Shown here: positions 6,745-10,092 of the stretch, piece after piece
Layout: each line of letters begins with the position of its first letter
How positions within the stretch are numbered: the stretch's first letter is position 1
Origin: Methanobacterium sp.
Lineage (GTDB): Archaea; Methanobacteriota; Methanobacteria; Methanobacteriales; Methanobacteriaceae
DNA: 10,092 nucleotides
Direction of reading: 5' to 3'
Assembly: GCA_028682985.1 (NCBI GenBank)
Contig: JAJRAE010000110.1
Span: 1-10,092, forward strand
Notes under the pieces: model-generated
Told to the model about the DNA's origin: nothing
Database searches by the model: none
What the model saw: only the letters and a program-made list of their open reading frames with translations
Translations under genes and position numbers: made by a program

Positions 6745-6752
6745 TTTATATA
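6745..6752 (+). promoter_or_regulatory. TATA box of the tRNA-Cys-cysS unit
   Basis: TTTATATA is an exact archaeal box A centred about 40 nt before the tRNA. A start near 6774 would leave a 5' leader of about 15 nt for RNase P. The box overlaps the palindrome that begins at 6748, so a bound regulator would compete with TBP. Confidence 0.6.
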
Positions 6753-6774
6753 ACAATTGTTAATGTAGTTATAT
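6748..6774. promoter_or_regulatory. Second operator candidate upstream of tRNA-Cys
   Basis: ATATAACAATTGTTA (6748-6762) is identical over 15 bases to the metY-side palindrome. Its self-complementary core here is the 12-mer TAACAATTGTTA. A further half-site GTTATAT follows at 6768-6774, close to the spacing seen in the metY copy. It overlaps the TATA box and reaches the predicted transcription start. Confidence 0.55.
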
Positions 6775-6787
6775 TTCGAATCACTAA

Positions 6788-6860
<73 letters not shown>

Positions 6861-6889
6861 TATTAATTCATTTTTAAACTTGTGAGACT

Positions 6890-8269
6890 ATGTTGAAAAT
6901 TTACAACACCATGACCCGGAAAAAGGAAGCATTTAAACCTATACATGAAAAGTTGGTTAAATTATTTGTCTGTGGTCCAACAGTTTACGACGATTCTCAT
7001 ATAGGCCATGCCCGTACTTACATCTCATTTGATATAATTGCCCGTTATTTAAAATATAAAGGATTCAGTGTATTTTACTTGCAGAACATAACTGATATTG
7101 ATGATAAAATCATTAAAAGAGCAGAAGAACTTGCTGTCCAACCAATAGATTTGGCACGTAAATTTGAGAATAGATATTTAGAAGATATGAGTACTCTTGG
7201 TGTGGAAAATGTAAATTTCTATGCACGGGCCACCGAACATATACCTGAAATAATATCACAAATAAAAACCCTGTTAGATAAAGGATTTGCCTACGAAACA
7301 GAAAATGGAGTCTATTTTGATGAATCTCAGTTTTCAGATTTTGGTAAACTCTCCAGACGCAAAATTGAAGAATTAAATGTGCACCGAGTAGAAAAGGATG
7401 ATAACAAAAAAAATCCGGGAGATTTTGCCCTGTGGAAAAAGAAGGATAACAAACCCAATTGGGATTCTCCTTGGGGAATAGGTAGACCAGGATGGCATAT
7501 AGAAGATACCAGCATCACAGAGGAATATTTAGGGGTAAAATATGATATTCACGGCGGGGGACTGGATTTAATCTTCCCCCATCACGAGGCAGAAATAGCC
7601 CAGATGGAATCAGTTTCAGGAGTAAAACCCATGGTGCGATATTGGATGCATACTGGTTTCCTAAATGTACAAGGAGAGAAGATGTCCAAATCCCTGGGAA
7701 ATTTTATCACCATTAGGGATCTTTTAGAGGATTACTCCCCTGAAGTTTTCCGATTTTTTGTTTTATCAACGCACTACCGCAGTCCAATTGATTTCAGCAA
7801 ATCAGCACTGGAACAATCTAAAAATAGTCTACAGCGAATATATAAGTTGACAGAGAACATTGAAGTTCTTATTGATTCAGAAATTCAAGAATACAATGAC
7901 AATGATAGAGATTATACTAATAAGTTAACAGATTTTGAAAATAAGTTTTTAGATGCTTTGGATAATGATTTTAACACACCGGATGCACTTTCTATATTCT
8001 TTAATTTTATTAGAGAAATGAATAAAGGAATACAAAGTGAAAACATATCTAAAACTATTTTAATGAATATATCATGCCTACTAAAAGATATTGAAGCAAT
8101 ATTTGGATTGAAATTCTTCAAAGAAGGTATTAGGGAAGATAAAATTAAAGAACTTTTAGAATTATTAGTAGAAGTTAGAGAAATATTACGGGAAAGGAAG
8201 GACTGGGAGCTTACTGATCTAATTAGAAGTAAATTAAAAGAGATAGATATAAATTTAGAAGATAAATAG
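6890..8269 (+). CDS. cysS: Cysteinyl-tRNA synthetase CysRS
   Basis: CysRS activates cysteine with ATP and charges tRNA-Cys. The 459 residues carry the class I signatures HIGH at 37-40 (DSHIGHART) and KMSKS at 264-268. Of the four zinc ligands known in the E. coli enzyme, C28 (CGPTVYD), H231 and E235 (FPHHEAE) are present. The third position, Cys209 in E. coli (HIEC), is Asp206 here (GWHIEDTSIT), a form I recall from archaeal CysRS. The C-terminal part (about 310-459) is helical and would recognise the anticodon. Length is close to the E. coli protein. The start MLKIYNTMTRKKEAF matches the family; the ribosome site is weak (TGTGAG 4 nt upstream). Many relatives, such as Methanothermobacter and Methanocaldococcus, lack CysRS and make Cys-tRNA through SepRS/SepCysS, so this gene marks the direct route. 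Confidence 0.96.
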   Translation: MLKIYNTMTRKKEAFKPIHEKLVKLFVCGPTVYDDSHIGHARTYISFDIIARYLKYKGFSVFYLQNITDIDDKIIKRAEELAVQPIDLARKFENRYLEDMSTLGVENVNFYARATEHIPEIISQIKTLLDKGFAYETENGVYFDESQFSDFGKLSRRKIEELNVHRVEKDDNKKNPGDFALWKKKDNKPNWDSPWGIGRPGWHIEDTSITEEYLGVKYDIHGGGLDLIFPHHEAEIAQMESVSGVKPMVRYWMHTGFLNVQGEKMSKSLGNFITIRDLLEDYSPEVFRFFVLSTHYRSPIDFSKSALEQSKNSLQRIYKLTENIEVLIDSEIQEYNDNDRDYTNKLTDFENKFLDALDNDFNTPDALSIFFNFIREMNKGIQSENISKTILMNISCLLKDIEAIFGLKFFKEGIREDKIKELLELLVEVREILRERKDWELTDLIRSKLKEIDINLEDK

Positions 8270-8288
8270 TTTGTATTATCTAAAATGC

Positions 8289-8310
8289 TTTATTTTATTA
8301 AATTTTTTTA
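8289..8310 (+). terminator. T-rich terminator after cysS
   Basis: A stretch made almost wholly of T and A, with runs TTTATTTTATT and then seven Ts (8303-8309), begins 20 nt after the cysS stop. It is a good archaeal-type terminator and overlaps the last codons of the convergent membrane-protein gene. Confidence 0.45.
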
Positions 8311-9083
8311 AACAACCTATCAACAATTTTCAGAATTCTTTTCGCAATAAGGCCTACTTTCCTATTGAATTTTTCAACCACTATTAGTTTGGTGAATCCC
8401 AGAAGTATGATGAGGAAGTCTATAATCCAGATAACTATAGAAAGCTCTTTTTTCCAGAGTTCATTCATATTAATTGCTTCCAGGTCTCTGGAGGTGATTA
8501 CTTTGTTATCTAGTTTTACAGTGATGTTTTTTTCAAATATCTCTGTCTTAACATCGAATTTGGTGATTGTTCCCCCTATAATCTCAGTTAATTGGGTTTG
8601 AACTGGGTAGTTAGCTGAGTATTTAACAGTTATAGGTACGGTTTTTCCTTTAAGCTCTGTGTTGTTGGGGATGTCAATTTTATCAATGGATAAATACATA
8701 TTCTGGTTAATAGGATCACTGGTACTGTATTTAATTTCTGTTTTGGAACCTGGCCACTCGTCCACCCTCATTTCTAGAGGTTCCCATAATGTCTCATTTT
8801 GGGAATTGGTAATGTTGGGCATCACTTTCAAAGCACCATTGTGATATCCCTGTATGGATTCTTTAGCAAGATTTATATCCAGTTTAAAGTATCCTCCTGG
8901 AGCAAAATATCCGGTTATAGTGTAAGGGCTTTGATCGATTTTCTGTGATTCTAAAGCAGGAGGAACTAAAACAGACCAGTATACTGGTATTCCTATAAGA
9001 ATACCCATGCATATTATGAATATGATTAAGGATCTGAGATCATCAATCTTTAAGTATTTGTTATTTAATCTATCAAGTTTCAT
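8298..9083 (-). CDS. Unrecognised two-TM membrane protein with large external domain
   Basis: I do not recognise a family. The 261 residues show a membrane segment at about 17-41 (SLIIFIICMGILIGIPVYW), an external region of about 170 residues, a second segment at about 214-235 (SIVIWIIDFLIILLGFTKLI), and a basic tail rich in Lys and Arg. This predicts both ends in the cytoplasm. The external part is beta-rich, without cysteines, and has N-glycosylation sequons at N90, N96, N140 and N186, in keeping with an archaeal cell-surface protein. No catalytic motif is seen. The start is the first Met, with only a weak GGAT upstream. The gene lies 139 nt downstream of the solute-binding-protein gene in the same direction, where transporter permease or ATPase genes would be more usual. 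It is not an SsuC-type permease, which would have about six membrane segments. Confidence 0.8.
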   Translation of the reverse strand: MKLDRLNNKYLKIDDLRSLIIFIICMGILIGIPVYWSVLVPPALESQKIDQSPYTITGYFAPGGYFKLDINLAKESIQGYHNGALKVMPNITNSQNETLWEPLEMRVDEWPGSKTEIKYSTSDPINQNMYLSIDKIDIPNNTELKGKTVPITVKYSANYPVQTQLTEIIGGTITKFDVKTEIFEKNITVKLDNKVITSRDLEAINMNELWKKELSIVIWIIDFLIILLGFTKLIVVEKFNRKVGLIAKRILKIVDRLFKKI

Positions 9084-9141
9084 TTTTTAATCCGATCTTA
9101 GGTATGAAATATTTCTATTCCAATTGTTATGTCCCTTAATC

Positions 9142-9156
9142 AAATATAATAAAATT
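9142..9156 (-). promoter_or_regulatory. Possible TATA region of the two-TM protein gene
   Basis: On the - strand ATTTTATTATATTTG gives a TATA-like element about 65 nt before the start codon. A transcription start about 25 nt downstream would fall near 9124, where ATAACAATTG (complement of 9121-9130) shares ten bases with the metY palindrome. The match is weak and the surroundings are AT-rich. Confidence 0.3.
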
Positions 9157-9222
9157 TCGATTACAATAAAATGGAAAACTATTTAAAATAATTAAAAATG
9201 GATAGATCTAACATATTTATCT

Positions 9223-10092
9223 TTAATAATGGGCTTTTTCCGGATGAACTTCCTTAATAAATTCTGTATTGAATATATCTTCCCTTTTTAATCTGCCCTT
9301 CAGATATCCCAAGTTCTGGAGTGTTGGAATAAATTTGAGTGTAGAATTTATATATGGATCTGGAAGACTAGCACAGTATCTGGGTGAGATCTTATAGGTC
9401 TTAAGGACGAAGTCGTAGTTTACTACATCCATTTCATGCTGGGCAATTTTTGCTGCAACTTTTCCCTTGTTTCTTATAAGTTTGGATGCCTCTTCATGAG
9501 CTTTCAGGAAATTCAGGATGAATTCCTGGCTTTCACTGATTAAATCTTCTTTAACCACTATTCCGTAACTTGGATTGTAGGGCCACAGTCTTGAGGGGGG
9601 TACAACAATCTTGGTGTTCAGCTGTTCTTGTGCAGTTGTTGCCAGGGAGGGAGTGCCCACCCCTGCTGCAATTTCTCCGTCTTTAATGGCATCCGGGATA
9701 AAATCAGCCCAGGGATAATTTTCTACTTTGATATCAAATTTTTGGATAATGTCTCTGATGATTATGTCGTGTATGGAGCCTCGGGAGGGAGTGCCGATAT
9801 TTTCACCTTCAAACTGTTTTAAAACAGCCTTTACACTCCCAAGATCATCATATGTTTGGTATGATGGGGGTGCAACCATTACTGTACCCTCAACATGCCC
9901 TCCTGCCACACATTTTATTTCTAAACCTTTATCTATGCCTATCATGGTTGGTGGGAGGCCTATGTAACCCATATCAATTTCTTCATTTTTAAATGCCTGT
10001 ATCATGGCTGGTCCTGTTGGGTATAATTTCCAATCCAGCTGGTAATCTCTTAGGTGTTGGGATGGCTTGTTTTTCAGGATGAAAGAGGTGTG
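9223..10092 (-). CDS. ABC-transporter solute-binding protein, SsuA/TauA type (5' end outside window)
   Basis: The frame stays open to the window edge: 29 codons precede the first Met at 10005 (reading HTSFILKNKPSQHL... TGPAM), so that Met is internal and the gene is cut by the window. The visible 289 residues match the NMT1/SsuA/TauA-like periplasmic-binding family (COG0715). TGPAMIQAFKNEEIDMGYIGLPPTMIGIDKG is the family block in which a sampled lobe reports ligand binding, followed by a hinge region (GEIAAGVGTPSLATTA) and YNPSYGIVVKEDLI. The signal peptide or lipobox would lie outside. Relatives bind sulfonates, taurine, nitrate, bicarbonate or pyrimidine precursors, and the ligand cannot be read from the sequence. 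The sulfur-rich neighbourhood hints at a sulfur compound. The expected permease and ATPase genes are not downstream and may lie upstream of the window. Confidence 0.85.
   Translation of the reverse strand, partial: HTSFILKNKPSQHLRDYQLDWKLYPTGPAMIQAFKNEEIDMGYIGLPPTMIGIDKGLEIKCVAGGHVEGTVMVAPPSYQTYDDLGSVKAVLKQFEGENIGTPSRGSIHDIIIRDIIQKFDIKVENYPWADFIPDAIKDGEIAAGVGTPSLATTAQEQLNTKIVVPPSRLWPYNPSYGIVVKEDLISESQEFILNFLKAHEEASKLIRNKGKVAAKIAQHEMDVVNYDFVLKTYKISPRYCASLPDPYINSTLKFIPTLQNLGYLKGRLKREDIFNTEFIKEVHPEKAHY

Overview
The window looks like chromosomal DNA of an AT-rich methanogenic archaeon, most likely Methanobacterium or a close relative. The reasons are archaeal-type TTTATATA promoter boxes, a ThiI without a rhodanese domain but with the three-cysteine set known from methanogens, a homoserine acetyltransferase fused to CBS domains, and an archaeal-type CysRS. 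The genus is an inference from gene style and was not checked by any search.

Layout. Positions 1-72 hold the last 23 codons of an upstream gene. On the + strand follow thiI (tRNA 4-thiouridine synthase) and, 16 nt later, a YkgJ-family CxxCxxCC protein. Convergent to these, on the - strand, lies a run that reads right to left: metY (O-acetylhomoserine sulfhydrylase), metX (homoserine O-acetyltransferase with two CBS domains), iscS (cysteine desulfurase) and iscU (Fe-S scaffold). A 238-nt divergent intergenic region (6551-6788) separates metY from a + strand unit of tRNA-Cys(GCA) followed 30 nt later by cysS (cysteinyl-tRNA synthetase). The right end has two - strand genes: an unrecognised two-TM membrane protein and the 5'-truncated gene of an ABC-transporter solute-binding protein of the SsuA/TauA type.

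From 168 to 8269 nearly every gene handles sulfur. MetX and MetY make homocysteine from homoserine and sulfide. IscS releases persulfide sulfur from cysteine for IscU (Fe-S clusters) and possibly for ThiI (tRNA thiolation). CysRS and its tRNA put cysteine into protein. The solute-binding protein at the right edge may import a sulfur compound, but that is a guess.

I did not find an exotic defence or mobile system. The most promising undescribed signal is a repeated operator in the metY/tRNA-Cys divergent region. The 15-mer ATATAACAATTGTTA occurs twice, once extended to an 18-bp perfect palindrome. One copy covers the expected metY transcription start and the other covers the TATA box of the tRNA-Cys-cysS unit, suggesting one regulator for methionine synthesis and cysteine charging. 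Other notable points are a C at the tRNA-Cys discriminator position where U73 is expected, and a sharp 120-bp GC-rich patch inside thiI. No gene-free stretch exceeds 300 bases.
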